A stretch of 64,000 nt of DNA from Erythrobacter sp. HI0063 (GCF_001635685.1 NZ_LWFF01000274.1:62001-126000), one strand, 5' to 3'; shown: positions 8,539-17,676, counted from the first letter of the stretch. The notes: generated by a model from the sequence alone, not told the origin. Made by a program: numbers and translations.

Positions 8539-10773
8539 TTACCAGGCGATCTGGAAGCCGCCGCGTGCACCGACTTCGCCGCTGTCGAAGCCGACGCCGA
8601 GGCCTGCACCCACCGACATGTTGGTCCCGACGCGAGCCGAAACCGCCAGCGTACCGGCAGCCTGATCGTCATAATAACCGACGCCGCCCGACAGGCCGAA
8701 ATTGGTCCCAGCCGGAAGCATCGGCGATTCCATCGCCAGCGCCATCGCGACACCTTCGTTCGCCCGATCGACCGCGTCGCGCAGCTCGGCAGTCTGGCCG
8801 AACAGCGTATTGATCTGCGCAGTCTGGTTGGAGGTCAGCGTCTGCAGCGAAGCGATGTTGGCGTTCGCCGTCGTGATCGCCGCCGAATTTGCACCGATCG
8901 ACGCAGTATTCGCTGCGATCGACGCATTCGCGGCTGCCACCGAAGCCGTCGTGGCGAGAGCCGAACGGCCCAGCGTCCCGTTGCTGTCCGTCGTCACCGC
9001 AAAGACCGTTCCCGTCTGGCTCGCCGTGCTGGTGTCCAGTCCGGCGATGACCACCTGACCGTCATTCACAGCGCGCGCGCCATTGCCGATCGCGACCGAG
9101 TTCGCTCCCGAAGCGACCGACTGGTTGCCCATGGCAATCGCACCGCTGCCGGTCGCCGTTGCCGCTTCACCGACCGAGACAGAGCGCACGCCGCTCGCCA
9201 CGGCAAGATGGCCAAGAGCGGTGGCCCGCTCGGCGGTCGCTTCCGAACGCCAGCCATAGGCGGTTGCGCCCGCCCCATTGGCAAGCGCCTGACCGCCGAC
9301 CACCGTCGTCGACGGGCCAGTGGCGACAGTTGCACGGCCGTTAGCGCCATCGCGATTGCCGCCGATCGCGATCGAATCGCCGCCGGTTGCCTGCGCAGTG
9401 TTACCGATCGCAACCGCGTTGGAACCCGACGCGACGGCATCTTCCGCCCCGGCAAAGCTCTGTGCGCCCGATGCGGTAGTCTGATGGCCGACGGCAGTGG
9501 CCATCGCGCCGGTGGCACGGGCCTGCCAGCCCAGGGCGGTCGAGCCGGGCGTGGTCGCAACCGACTCGCCGCCGACCGCCGTCGTCGAATTGCCCTGCGC
9601 CAACGCGGTATCGCCAAGCGCCAGCGCGTCGATACCGTTGGCGATCGCCTCGTTACCGATCGCAGTGGAATTGTCGGTCTGCGCGTCTGCATTCTCACCC
9701 ACGGCTAGCGAACGCACGCCCTGCGCGGTCGCCAGATGACCGAAAGCCTGCGCACGCTCGGCAGTCGCCATAGCCTGCCAGCCGAATGCCGAGGCGCCAG
9801 CCTGGTTGGCGACCGCTTGTCCACCTACTGCCGAAGTGCTTTGTGCGGTAGCGCGTGAAAAGGCACCGACCGCCAGTGCGTCAACTCCGGAAGCTTGCGA
9901 GGCATAACCCAAGGCGTGCGCGTTTTCCGCAAGCGCTGCAGACGCATTACCCAAAGCGACCGAGCCGAGGCCGGTGGCCTGAGAGCTTACCCCGGCCGAA
10001 AACGAACTTACCCCAGTCGCCCGGGAAAATGCACCGACGGCGGTAGAATTGCGTTCCGACGCCTGCGCCGCATAACCCAAAGCGTGCGCATTTTCCGCAA
10101 GCGCTGCTGATGCATTACCCAGTGCGACCGAGCCGAGGCCGGTGGCCTGAGAGCTTACGCCAGCCGAAAACGAACTTACCCCAGTCGCCCGGGAAAATGC
10201 ACCGACGGCGGTAGAATTGCGTTCCGACGCCTGCGCCGCATAACCCAAAGCGTGCGCATTTTCCGCAAGCGCTGCAGACGCGTTACCCAAAGCGACCGAG
10301 CCGAGGCCGGCGGCCTGAGAGCTTACCCCGGCCGAAAACGAACTTACCCCAGTCGCGCTGGAAAATGCACCGACAGCAGTCGCATTGCGTTGCGTAGCTT
10401 GGGACGAATACCCAATAGCATGTGCGTTCTCACCGACCGCATTGGACGAAGCACCATAAGCAGTCGCCCCTAAGCCTGTAGCATTGGCCTGGTTTCCGAA
10501 AGCGCTGGTATCGGTATCGATCGCCACAGCACCCGACCCCACAGCAGTTGCTCCGTCACCTCTTGCAGTCGCATCGCCGCCGCAGGCCAGCGCATCGTCA
10601 CCGGTCGCGTTCGCGCCGGCCAAGGTCGGGTTGGCCTGATCCTCCGTCAGCACGCATTCCGCATCGGGATTGCTTTGGGCAGAGGCGGTTGAAGGCATGA
10701 TCCCCACGGCGGCAATCGCCATGAGCGATGCGCCGAATGAAAGGCCGGTCGTCTTGCTGAATTGGAAACGCAT
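8539..10773 (-). CDS. Trimeric autotransporter adhesin (YadA-like)
   Basis: A surface adhesin of the type Vc secretion family, 744 residues. It has a signal peptide ending ...STASAQ (about 33) and a long head (about 55-590) made of 14-residue YadA-head repeats of the A-x-A-x-G pattern (AVGAFSRATG, ALGNASAALA). A short Ala/Asn/Thr-rich coiled-coil stalk follows (about 600-670). A YadA anchor with four predicted strands ends in W744. Residues 115-310 hold a 56-residue super-repeat in about 3.5 copies, and a second, more divergent repeat family (GGQA...FGWQA...AERA) recurs three times between 310 and 580. The start has an AAGGGG ribosome binding site. Family-known roles are adhesion and autoaggregation; the target is unknown. 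Confidence 0.92.
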   Translation of the reverse strand: MRFQFSKTTGLSFGASLMAIAAVGIMPSTASAQSNPDAECVLTEDQANPTLAGANATGDDALACGGDATARGDGATAVGSGAVAIDTDTSAFGNQANATGLGATAYGASSNAVGENAHAIGYSSQATQRNATAVGAFSSATGVSSFSAGVSSQAAGLGSVALGNASAALAENAHALGYAAQASERNSTAVGAFSRATGVSSFSAGVSSQATGLGSVALGNASAALAENAHALGYAAQASERNSTAVGAFSRATGVSSFSAGVSSQATGLGSVALGNASAALAENAHALGYASQASGVDALAVGAFSRATAQSTSAVGGQAVANQAGASAFGWQAMATAERAQAFGHLATAQGVRSLAVGENADAQTDNSTAIGNEAIANGIDALALGDTALAQGNSTTAVGGESVATTPGSTALGWQARATGAMATAVGHQTTASGAQSFAGAEDAVASGSNAVAIGNTAQATGGDSIAIGGNRDGANGRATVATGPSTTVVGGQALANGAGATAYGWRSEATAERATALGHLAVASGVRSVSVGEAATATGSGAIAMGNQSVASGANSVAIGNGARAVNDGQVVIAGLDTSTASQTGTVFAVTTDSNGTLGRSALATTASVAAANASIAANTASIGANSAAITTANANIASLQTLTSNQTAQINTLFGQTAELRDAVDRANEGVAMALAMESPMLPAGTNFGLSGGVGYYDDQAAGTLAVSARVGTNMSVGAGLGVGFDSGEVGARGGFQIAW
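9844..10431 (-). repeat. 168-bp tandem repeats in autotransporter head
   Basis: Four consecutive units with an exact 168-base period (unit starts at 10431, 10263, 10095 and 9927 on the minus strand; the last is partial). Units 2 and 3 are almost identical at DNA level; units 1 and 4 have diverged. Each unit encodes 56 residues, four 14-residue head motifs, so gain or loss of a unit keeps the frame and the beta-roll register. Confidence 0.92.
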
Positions 10774-11092
10774 GAGTTTTCCCCTTGGTTACCTCGAAAC
10801 CGGTAACGAAATTGCGCGAGCCGCGATCTCGAACCAATTCGATGGAAATGATCTGGAAAGTGCTGAAAATGGATAGGCGTCGAAACGATCGGTACGCTCT
10901 CGTACCGTCGCACGAAGTATTGTCGCTGCGCTCTCCTCCTCCCCGCCGTTCGAACCGATTTGACGTCGCGAGCGATACGGACCACATGCTTGCGCGGCGC
11001 GCAGCCGCCTGATCTGCAACGCCAGCAAAATTTCCGCAATCGGACACGATTGCACCTAACCGACGTTGCAACCGAGCAACCGACCCCGATCC
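10774..11092. other. Intergenic region, divergent promoters of autotransporter and astD-like gene
   Basis: A 319-base gap between two divergent genes. I see no coding frame with a ribosome binding site. It holds two inverted repeats, GTTACC-N9-GGTAAC near 10788 and the longer one listed at 10890-10907, and the AAGGGG ribosome binding site of the autotransporter. No clear sigma-70 promoter could be picked with confidence. Confidence 0.5.
10890..10907. promoter_or_regulatory. Candidate operator, 7-bp inverted repeat
   Basis: CGGTACG-CTCT-CGTACCG is a perfect 18-base dyad, about 117-134 bases upstream of the autotransporter ATG and about 190 bases upstream of the astD-like start. The size suits a dimeric regulator. 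No regulator gene adjoins it, so the binding protein is unknown. Confidence 0.4.
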
Positions 11093-12526
11093 ATGAGGTT
11101 CCCTGAGACCGTGAGCAGCTCCGAACTAGTTTCCTTCGAACCCGCGACCGGACGGGAATTGTGGCGCGGCGGAATCGGCGATCCGGATGCCGCGATCGAA
11201 CGAGCGCGGGCCGCCCTTGCCGAATGGTCGCGCCTTCCCGTTGCTAACCGGATGGAGCTGATGCGCCGCTTCGCCAACGAAGTCCGCCGTCAGGCCGAAC
11301 CTTTCGCCGAAGTGATCGCGCGCGAAACCGGCAAGCCGATGTGGGAAGCGCGCACCGAAGTCGAAGCGGTCATCGGCAAAGTGGAGATCTCTATTTCCGC
11401 CTATGCCGAACGCACCGGGCAGAAGAAGCTCAACAGCGCGCTGTCCGGTACGGCGGCGGTGCGGCACAAGCCGCATGGCGTAATGGCCGTGTTGGGGCCG
11501 TATAATTTCCCCGCCCATCTGCCCAATGGCCATATCGTTCCGGCGCTGATCGCCGGGAACACGGTGATCTTCAAACCCAGCGAGAAAACGCCTGCGACGG
11601 CGGAATTCCTGGTAAAATGCTTCCACGCCGCGAAGGTACCCGAAGGAGTGGTGCAGCTTCTGGTCGGCGGGCCGGACGAAGGCAAGGCGCTGGTGGGGCA
11701 CTGGCTTGTCGATGGAGTGCTGTTCACCGGATCGGCGCGCGCAGGCATCGCGATCAATCGCAAGCTCGCCACCGAACCGAACAAGATCGTGGCGCTCGAA
11801 ATGGGCGGCAACAACCCCATCGTCATGCTCGACACGCCAAAGATCGACGATGCGGCGGCGCTCATCATCCAGTCCGCCTTCACCACGGCGGGCCAGCGAT
11901 GCACGGCGGCGCGGCGCTTGATCGTCCTCGATTCCGTTTACGACCGCATCCTGCCCAAGCTCAAGGAACTGACCGAGCGGCTGATCGTGGACGAGCCCTT
12001 CGCCGATCCCCAGCCTTTCATGGGATGCGTGATCGACAATCAGACAGCCGATCTGCTGCATGAAAGCTTTCTGGCTCTCATGAGCCGGGGCGGACAGCCG
12101 ATCCTGCATATGAAGCGCCCGCAGGAAGACCGGCCCTTCCTCACGCCCGCCATTATCGACACGACCGAGATGCACGAGCGCCCCGATATCGAGCTGTTCG
12201 GCCCGCTGCTGCAGGTGATCCGGGTGCCCGATTTCGACGCCGCGATCGCGGAAGCGAACAACACCCGTTACGGCCTGTCCGCCTCGCTTCTGGGTGGCGG
12301 ACCGGAGGATTTCGAGCGGTTCTGGGACAATGCGCGCGCGGGGATCCTCAATTGGAACCGCCCCACCAACGGCGCATCCTCCGCCGCGCCCTTCGGCGGC
12401 GTGGGCCTGTCCGGCAATCACCGCCCGGCCGCCTATTATGCCGCGGATTACTGCGCCTATCCGGTCTGCAGCACCGAAATGGAGCAGCCGCGCGCGAGCA
12501 TCGGAGTGGGTCTCAGCGACGCGTGA
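11093..12526 (+). CDS. astD: Succinylglutamate-semialdehyde dehydrogenase-like aldehyde dehydrogenase
   Basis: An NAD-dependent aldehyde dehydrogenase of about 477 residues, closest to AstD, which oxidises N-succinylglutamate semialdehyde in arginine catabolism. Visible motifs are GVMAVLGPYNFPAHLPNGH, FKPSEKTP, LFTGSARAG, LEMGGNNP (general-base Glu) and AGQRCTAARR (catalytic Cys). The ATG at 11093 has no obvious ribosome binding site; a GTG at 11111 is an alternative. No other ast gene (astA, astB, astC, astE) lies nearby, so the pathway link is weak and the enzyme could act on another semialdehyde. Its TGA directly abuts the stop of the convergent lipoprotein gene. Confidence 0.78.
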   Translation: MRFPETVSSSELVSFEPATGRELWRGGIGDPDAAIERARAALAEWSRLPVANRMELMRRFANEVRRQAEPFAEVIARETGKPMWEARTEVEAVIGKVEISISAYAERTGQKKLNSALSGTAAVRHKPHGVMAVLGPYNFPAHLPNGHIVPALIAGNTVIFKPSEKTPATAEFLVKCFHAAKVPEGVVQLLVGGPDEGKALVGHWLVDGVLFTGSARAGIAINRKLATEPNKIVALEMGGNNPIVMLDTPKIDDAAALIIQSAFTTAGQRCTAARRLIVLDSVYDRILPKLKELTERLIVDEPFADPQPFMGCVIDNQTADLLHESFLALMSRGGQPILHMKRPQEDRPFLTPAIIDTTEMHERPDIELFGPLLQVIRVPDFDAAIAEANNTRYGLSASLLGGGPEDFERFWDNARAGILNWNRPTNGASSAAPFGGVGLSGNHRPAAYYAADYCAYPVCSTEMEQPRASIGVGLSDA

Positions 12527-13246
12527 TCAGGGATTGCTGGTGACGAGGTCGATTTCGGTCACGCCCGAAGGCAGGCGCCGACCGTAGACGACATAAGCCG
12601 CTTCGCCCTTGGTGCCGCTCAGGATATTGTCACCGGCCGCCTTCACATGCTCCGCCGAATAGCCGTTGGCGAGCGCGCGGGTGTTATAGAACGCCAGCAC
12701 CTCGTCGAGCGGGACGGGCGAGCGGAAGCTGACGACGCGCAGCGCACATGCGCCTTCGTCCGTTCCTGCCGCTTCCTTGGTGTTGCCGCGTGGATAGACC
12801 GGGAAGGTGCCGGGAAGCTTGGCGGCCCAGGCAGTCGAATATTCGACCTGTTCGGCGCAATTCCCGCCGCCCGGGCTGACTGCTGCCTGCGCAGCCTTCT
12901 GCATCGCCTTGGTGACGGTGGCCTGGGTGCCGAGATCGCGCGGGGCCGGAGCCGGGCGCAGCGCGTTCGTGCCGCCGACCAGTTCGGCTGCGCGGCTGCG
13001 GGCCGCCGCGATCGCCTCGGGTGAGGTGTTGATCGTCGGCACCGAACCGTCGCCCGAACCCGAGAGCGCCGCATCGCCCTCATTATTGGCGGCCATATCC
13101 GGATCGGTCATCAGATCGCCATTGAGCGCCTGCTCGCTCGCCGGATCGCTCGCGCCATCCGCAGTTTGCGCGTCGGGTTCGTTGCTGCAAGCCGACAGAA
13201 GCACGAACGGCAGAGCGATGGTAAGAGCGACAGGGGTGAAGCGCAT
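12527..13246 (-). CDS. Putative lipoprotein of unknown function
   Basis: A 239-residue protein starting with a short hydrophobic signal and the lipobox LLSAC, so it is probably lipidated and held in the cell envelope. An acidic, Ala/Asp/Ser-rich linker of about 60 residues follows, then a globular C-terminal region (NCAEQVEYSTAWAAKLP, YPRGNTKEAAG, VPLDEVLAFYNTRAL) with two cysteines. The segment around VSFRSPVPLDEVLAFYNT resembles small envelope domains with a 'differences in position' fold, but I cannot name a family. The start at 13246 has a GGAG ribosome binding site. It ends back to back with the astD-like gene. Confidence 0.7.
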   Translation of the reverse strand: MRFTPVALTIALPFVLLSACSNEPDAQTADGASDPASEQALNGDLMTDPDMAANNEGDAALSGSGDGSVPTINTSPEAIAAARSRAAELVGGTNALRPAPAPRDLGTQATVTKAMQKAAQAAVSPGGGNCAEQVEYSTAWAAKLPGTFPVYPRGNTKEAAGTDEGACALRVVSFRSPVPLDEVLAFYNTRALANGYSAEHVKAAGDNILSGTKGEAAYVVYGRRLPSGVTEIDLVTSNP

Positions 13247-13433
13247 GGGACAATCTCCGACAGGATTTTCCGGAGCCGTAAGCACGCAAGCGTTAAGATC
13301 AAGAGCAGCGGCCGGCGCATGCGCCATCGCGGGACAGCCGATCGCCTGAATCTTACGGCACGGAATCGAAGACGCCGCCCACCCCGATCATGGGACGAGC
13401 GACGCCTTCCACGGTCCCCTAGGGTCCGCGCTA

Positions 13434-13455
13434 CGACCGTGGGTGGGCACGGTCG
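13434..13455 (-). terminator. Candidate hairpin downstream of glycine-zipper gene
   Basis: CGACCGTG-GGTGGG-CACGGTCG forms a perfect 8-bp stem with a 6-base loop, 16 bases after the stop of the gene at 13471-13911. It lacks a T-run, so it may be an RNA-stabilising or Rho-assisted end rather than a classic intrinsic terminator. The rest of the 224-base gap shows nothing else. Confidence 0.4.
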
Positions 13456-13470
13456 AAGTTCGTTTCTACT

Positions 13471-13911
13471 TTAGCGGCACTTGGTGCTCGATCGGTCGAT
13501 CGCGCGGCCCAGCAGGGCCCCGCCCGCTGCGCCGAGAATCGCGCCAAGCGTCCGATCGCCATTGCGTCCGGCGACTTCGTGTCCGATCAGTCCGCCGACG
13601 CCTGCGCCGATCAGCAGCCCGGTCGTGCCATTTTCTTTCTTGCAGTAATAACGGCCGTCATTCCCGCGCCAGACCTGCGTGTCGCGATAGACCGGCTCTG
13701 CGTAATTGCGGTCGTAACGCTGCCCGTAATTGCGATAATCACGGCGATCGCGATATTTGTCGCGCCCGTGATTGAACGCGGTTTCGCCGAATACCGAAGT
13801 CTGCGCCGAAGGGGTGGCCGTGTGGTAGGCCGGAGCGGCAGAAGCCGGGCCGGACAGAGCGAGGCCCGTGGCGGCAAGAGCGAGACCGGCGGTCTTGAGC
13901 GATAGGGTCAT
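13471..13911 (-). CDS. Glycine-zipper 2TM-domain envelope protein
   Basis: A 146-residue protein with a signal peptide (LALAATGLALSGPASAAP) and an Arg/Tyr/Asp-rich middle (DKYRDRRDYRNYGQRYDRNY). The C-terminal glycine-zipper region (GLLIGAGVGGLIGHEVAGRNGDR, then LGAILGAAGGALLGRAID) is typical of Rickettsia 17-kDa surface antigen-like proteins (PF05433). Such proteins sit in the envelope; no enzymatic role is known. C110 in RYYCKK and the penultimate C145 may form a disulfide. It is monocistronic as far as visible. Confidence 0.78.
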   Translation of the reverse strand: MTLSLKTAGLALAATGLALSGPASAAPAYHTATPSAQTSVFGETAFNHGRDKYRDRRDYRNYGQRYDRNYAEPVYRDTQVWRGNDGRYYCKKENGTTGLLIGAGVGGLIGHEVAGRNGDRTLGAILGAAGGALLGRAIDRSSTKCR

Positions 13912-14099
13912 GTCGGTATTCCTTCCTCATTTCGCGAGAGCGGCGCGGGGCTCGTCCGCCTCTGATGTTCAGCTATAAGCGTTCGAAACTGAACGGATCG
14001 CAACCGAGACGACAGATTCCGGATTTGCGGCGAAACGACTTTCATCCGGCGACGAAATGAGCGCTTGCCGCCGTCATACCCCGGCCCTAGCGCGCCGAA

Positions 14100-15023
14100 A
14101 TGGCCGATCCCGATCCCGATCCCGAACAGACCGACGCGAAATCGGGCCTGCCATCGGCACTCGGCGCCTATACGATATGGGGTTTCTTTCCGCTCTATCT
14201 GATCCTCGTCAGCGCGGTTCCGCCTTTCGAATTCGTGGCCTGGCGGATCATTTGGACGGTACCGATCTGCGCAGTGATCGTGCTGGTGCGCCGCCAATGG
14301 CCGCAGGTGCGGGCCGCGCTTTCCGACTGGAAAGTCCTGCGCTGGCTGCTGCTGAGCTCGGTTCTGATCGCGATAAACTGGGGCGTCTATGTCTGGGCGA
14401 TTCAGCGCGGCAATGTCTATGCGGCCAGCCTTGGCTATTACATCAATCCGCTCTTCAATGTCCTGCTCGGCACGCTCGTTCTGGGCGAGCGGCTGACCCG
14501 CTTGCAGTGGAGCGCGGTCGGACTGGCGACAGTGGGCGTGTCGCTGCTTGCCGCCGGCGCGCTAACCACGCTGTGGATCAGCCTGACGCTGGCCTGCTCA
14601 TTCGGAACCTACGGGCTGGTCAGAAAGCGTGTTCCGGTGGGGGCCCTGCCCGGGCTGACCATCGAATCGGCGCTGCTCATGCTGCCCTCCGCTGCGGTTA
14701 CCTGGTGGTATGCCGCCAGGTACGGATCGTCCTTCGCCATCGATCCGGGCCTCAGCTTCGCAATCGCGCTCGGCGGGCTGGTGACCGCTGTACCGTTGCT
14801 GATGTTCGCCGTGGCGGCCCGGCGAATGCCCTATTCGACACTGGGTTTCATCCAGTTCCTGGCCCCCAGCATCGTCTTCGTGCTCGGCCTGACCGTCTTC
14901 GAAGAGCCGCTGAAGCCCGTCCAGATCGCATGCTTCGGCTTTATCTGGGCGGCGGTGATCATCTTCGCCTGGGATCTCGTCGCCAAGGCCCGCGCGGCGC
15001 GCGTCGTCGCTCCTGCCGGCTGA
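14100..15023 (+). CDS. rarD: RarD-type EamA-family permease
   Basis: An inner-membrane protein of 307 residues with about ten hydrophobic helices in two EamA repeats, belonging to the drug/metabolite transporter superfamily. Family landmarks include YTIWGFFPLYL near the start, INWGVYVWAIQRG around 95-107, SLGYYINPLFNVLLG around 113-127 and LGFIQFLAPSIVFVLG near 262. RarD substrates are not established (the E. coli name comes from a chloramphenicol-sensitivity phenotype). The N-terminal 15 residues are Asp/Pro-rich. Its stop is 3 bases from the convergent pyrC stop. Confidence 0.85.
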   Translation: MADPDPDPEQTDAKSGLPSALGAYTIWGFFPLYLILVSAVPPFEFVAWRIIWTVPICAVIVLVRRQWPQVRAALSDWKVLRWLLLSSVLIAINWGVYVWAIQRGNVYAASLGYYINPLFNVLLGTLVLGERLTRLQWSAVGLATVGVSLLAAGALTTLWISLTLACSFGTYGLVRKRVPVGALPGLTIESALLMLPSAAVTWWYAARYGSSFAIDPGLSFAIALGGLVTAVPLLMFAVAARRMPYSTLGFIQFLAPSIVFVLGLTVFEEPLKPVQIACFGFIWAAVIIFAWDLVAKARAARVVAPAG

Positions 15024-15026
15024 CGA

Positions 15027-16070
15027 TCAGGCTCGCAGCCGCCAGCCGAGCCTTTCCCCGGCATGGAACGGGACCACGCGCGCATCGCCGCCATCGACTT
15101 CATCGGGCACGGGAATGTCCGCGCGCTCCAGCGTCACTTCGTCTTCGTTTACGGGCAGGCGATAAAAGCGCGGGCCGTTCAGCGAGGCGAAGGCTTCGAA
15201 GCGGTCGATCGCGCCCTCCTCCTCGAACACCGTGAGATAGCTTTCGAGCGCAAAGGGCGCGTTGAAGATGCCCGCACAACCGCAATCGCTTTCCTTCGCA
15301 TGGCGATGGTGCGGTGCGCTGTCGGTACCGAGAAAGTATTTGGCGGAGCCCGATGTCGCGGCCTTGCGCAGGCCCAGCCGGTGCTCCTCGCGCTTGGCGA
15401 CGGGGAGGCAGTACATGTGCGGCCTGATGCCTCCCACCAGAATGGCGTTGCGATTGATGTGGAGATGCTGCGGCGTAATCGTGGCGGCGACGTTCTCACC
15501 GGCCGAATCCACGAAATCGACCGCCTGGCGCGTCGTGATGTGTTCGAAGATCACGCGCAGTTCGGGCAGGCGCTCGATCAGCGGCGCCAGCACGCGTTCG
15601 ATAAAAACGGCCTCGCGGTCGAAAATGTCGATATCCGCGCTCGTCACCTCGCCATGGACGCAGAGCGGCATGCCGATTTCGGCCATGCGTTCGAGCACGC
15701 GGTCGATCTTGCGAATGTCGGTCACGCCGCTCGCCGAATTGGTGGTGGCGCCCGCCGGATAGAGCTTCGCCGCCGTCAGCACGCCCGATTCGAAACCCTG
15801 GGCCAGATCGTCGGGATCGGTATCGTCGGTGAGATAGGCGGTCATCAAAGGCGTGAACGCAACACCTGCGGGCACGGCGGCCACGATCCGGTCGCGATAG
15901 GCCGCAGCCATGGAAGTGGTCGTCACCGGGGGCGACAGATTGGGCATCACGATCGCGCGGGCAAACTGGCGGGCCGTGTGCGGCACCACTGCGCGCATGG
16001 TCTCTCCGTCGCGGAAATGGAGGTGCCAGTCGTCGGGGCGGCGGATCGTGATCGTGTCTGGGGAAGCCAT
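15027..16070 (-). CDS. pyrC: Dihydroorotase, PyrC (class II) type
   Basis: Zinc amidohydrolase that cyclises carbamoyl aspartate to dihydroorotate in pyrimidine synthesis. The 347-residue product matches E. coli PyrC length. H16 and H18 lie in [23 protein letters not shown] holds the carbamylated lysine. PLCVHGEV and FEHITT give further metal histidines, and FLGTDSAPH the catalytic aspartate. The start ATG at 16070 has an AGGA ribosome binding site; longer in-frame starts do not resemble the family. pyrE, another gene of the pathway, lies 21 kb away on the other strand. ygfZ diverges from here, with 38 bases between the starts. Confidence 0.94.
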   Translation of the reverse strand: MASPDTITIRRPDDWHLHFRDGETMRAVVPHTARQFARAIVMPNLSPPVTTTSMAAAYRDRIVAAVPAGVAFTPLMTAYLTDDTDPDDLAQGFESGVLTAAKLYPAGATTNSASGVTDIRKIDRVLERMAEIGMPLCVHGEVTSADIDIFDREAVFIERVLAPLIERLPELRVIFEHITTRQAVDFVDSAGENVAATITPQHLHINRNAILVGGIRPHMYCLPVAKREEHRLGLRKAATSGSAKYFLGTDSAPHHRHAKESDCGCAGIFNAPFALESYLTVFEEEGAIDRFEAFASLNGPRFYRLPVNEDEVTLERADIPVPDEVDGGDARVVPFHAGERLGWRLRA

Positions 16071-16108
16071 GGGTTTTCCTATGGCGCGGTGCATCCTATC
16101 TGTCACCC

Positions 16109-16870
16109 ATGCCGCATGCCCCAGCCCCGACCCGCCTGTTCGACCGCGCAATCGTGCGCCTGACGCCCGAAAGCGAAGAGGAAGATGTCAAAGGCTTTCT
16201 CCAGGGCCTCGTCACCAACGATCTTAACCAGCCGCTTCCGATCTATGCAGGGCTCTTGAGCGCGCAGGGCAAGGCGCTGTTCGATTTTCTCGTTTGGCCT
16301 TCGGGCGACAGGGAATTGCTGATCGAGTGCGAAGCGGATCTGGCGGAGGAATTGGTCAAGCGCCTCTCGCTCTACCGCCTGCGTCGTAAGATAGCGATCG
16401 CGGTTGATCCGACGGTGGCCGTCCATTGGCACGCTCATCAAGGCGATGGAGGAGTGGCCGATCCGCGGCTGGGCGAGCTGGGCCAGCGCTGGCTCGCGCC
16501 TGCCGAAGAAGAGCAGACTTCCGACGAGCGGGAAGGCGCCGATGCCGCCTGGCGCGCGCATCGCCTGCATCTGGGCGTGCCCGAGGGGCGGGCCGAATTG
16601 GGCGACATATTGTGGCTCGAAACCAATGCGGTCGATCTCAACGGCGTCAGCTTTTCCAAGGGCTGCTATATCGGGCAGGAAAATACCGCGCGGATGAATT
16701 GGCGCCAAAAGGTCAATCGTCGCCTGGTCGTCGTTCAGCTCGACCGATCGGAAGAAAAGCGCCGCAAGGCTGCGTATCCCGAACTGGGCCTCGCAGTCGA
16801 TCATCTGCGCGTGGCGGATATCGATCCCGCGTTCGCGCCGCCCTGGATGAGCCTGGAACCGGCGAACTAG
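16109..16870 (+). CDS. ygfZ: YgfZ/GcvT-like folate-binding protein (Fe-S cluster assembly)
   Basis: Folate-dependent protein that helps build or repair [4Fe-4S] clusters, known in mitochondria as IBA57. The 253-residue protein has the diagnostic motif [12 protein letters not shown] (about 188-199) with the conserved cysteine, and an N-terminal GcvT-like fold ([20 protein letters not shown]). The start at 16109 is ATG and faces pyrC. The stop TAG shares two bases with the stop of the convergent TetR gene (CTAG at 16867-16870), so the two transcripts must overlap. Confidence 0.9.
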   Translation: MPHAPAPTRLFDRAIVRLTPESEEEDVKGFLQGLVTNDLNQPLPIYAGLLSAQGKALFDFLVWPSGDRELLIECEADLAEELVKRLSLYRLRRKIAIAVDPTVAVHWHAHQGDGGVADPRLGELGQRWLAPAEEEQTSDEREGADAAWRAHRLHLGVPEGRAELGDILWLETNAVDLNGVSFSKGCYIGQENTARMNWRQKVNRRLVVVQLDRSEEKRRKAAYPELGLAVDHLRVADIDPAFAPPWMSLEPAN

Positions 16871-17475
16871 CCCGGCGGGAGATCGACGCCGATCGTGGCG
16901 ATCGAATTGACCAGCATCCGCTCCGCCCGGTCGCGCGCGGCAGTGTCTGGCAGGCCAAGCGACCGCGTCAGCGCGCTACCGATCAGCGCATCGCCCATAG
17001 CCATCAGCACCAGTGCCAGCGTCGCTTCGTGCAGGCGCGACAGCCCTTCTGGACCGGTGCATTCGCCGGGCGCGATCTCGTCGATCAATTCGTGGATCGT
17101 CTCCACGATCGGTGCCAGCGCATCCTCGTTCCCGGTCAGGATCATCCAGCTGGCGAGTTGCCCCGCCCCTTCCTTGTCGAAGGCATCGAATGCCAGATCG
17201 ACAACTTCGCGCGGGGTGCCGAGGCCGGCACGCGTGGCGCGCACCGCATCGGCGATGGCATCGCACACGGTCGCAGCCAGATGACCGGCCAATGCCTTCT
17301 GAAGGCCCGCCGCCGACCCGAAATGGTGCAGCAGATTGGCATGCGTGCGGTCGATACGCCCCGCCACGGCCTTCAGCGTGACCGATTGCGGCCCGGTCTC
17401 GATCAGCAGTCCCCGCGCCGCTTCGAGAGCGGCGAGGCGCGATTCTTCGGGGCTGAGACGCTTACGGGTGGCCAT
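16867..17475 (-). CDS. TetR-family transcriptional repressor
   Basis: A 202-residue regulator with an N-terminal TetR HTH (about residues 12-57; VTLKAVAGRIDRTHANLLHHFGS) and a helical C-terminal ligand domain. It is divergent from a metal-dependent hydrolase gene, with 221 bases between the starts holding palindromes and a tandem direct repeat, so control of that gene and of itself is the simple inference. The ligand is unknown; TetR/hydrolase pairs of this kind in sphingomonads are often lipid- or fatty-acid-linked, which is only a guess here. Confidence 0.85.
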   Translation of the reverse strand: MATRKRLSPEESRLAALEAARGLLIETGPQSVTLKAVAGRIDRTHANLLHHFGSAAGLQKALAGHLAATVCDAIADAVRATRAGLGTPREVVDLAFDAFDKEGAGQLASWMILTGNEDALAPIVETIHELIDEIAPGECTGPEGLSRLHEATLALVLMAMGDALIGSALTRSLGLPDTAARDRAERMLVNSIATIGVDLPPG

Positions 17476-17504
17476 TGCGACGGAAGGGAAACCTGTTCGG
17501 CTGA

Positions 17505-17529
17505 GAAACTTTATGGGGAAACTTTATGG
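17505..17529. repeat. Tandem direct repeat in tetR upstream region
   Basis: GAAACTTTATGG occurs twice with a 13-base period (17505-17516 and 17518-17529), 30-54 bases upstream of the tetR ATG. It may be a binding site or part of the tetR promoter; read on the minus strand it contains two CATAAA elements that could serve as -10 boxes. Confidence 0.45.
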
Positions 17530-17632
17530 TGCGGAAAAACCTAGATCGCCCAGACCCGCGCGGCAAGCCGCATCGGAAAAATACGCGGTTCAGCCTCTCG
17601 CTCTAAATTCTTGCGAGAAGCATTGGACCTTA

Positions 17633-17676
17633 TTGACACTCTTGTCAGTAAGCCTTACTTACATCTCTGTCAGTAA
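17633..17676 (+). promoter_or_regulatory. Promoter with two operator-like dyads upstream of metal-dependent hydrolase
   Basis: TTGACA at 17633 is a consensus -35 box. TGACA-CTCT-TGTCA (17634-17647) is a perfect dyad over it. TTACTTAC-N6-GTCAGTAA (17655-17676) is a 22-base dyad with one mismatch that covers the expected -10 position. Binding of the divergently encoded TetR protein here would block the promoter of the gene at 17697. The assignment of the regulator is inference. Confidence 0.6.

Noticed and set aside
9844-10431. CRISPR-like array
   Set aside because: The repeats are 168 bases, contiguous, in frame and encode YadA-head motifs; no spacers.
11066-11092. TTG start for the astD-like gene at 11066
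   Set aside because: No ribosome binding site, and the added residues are not family-like; ATG 11093 or GTG 11111 is better.
17633-17648. FNR-like box TTGAC ... GTCAG
   Set aside because: The spacing between half-sites is six, not four; it fits a TetR-type dyad better.
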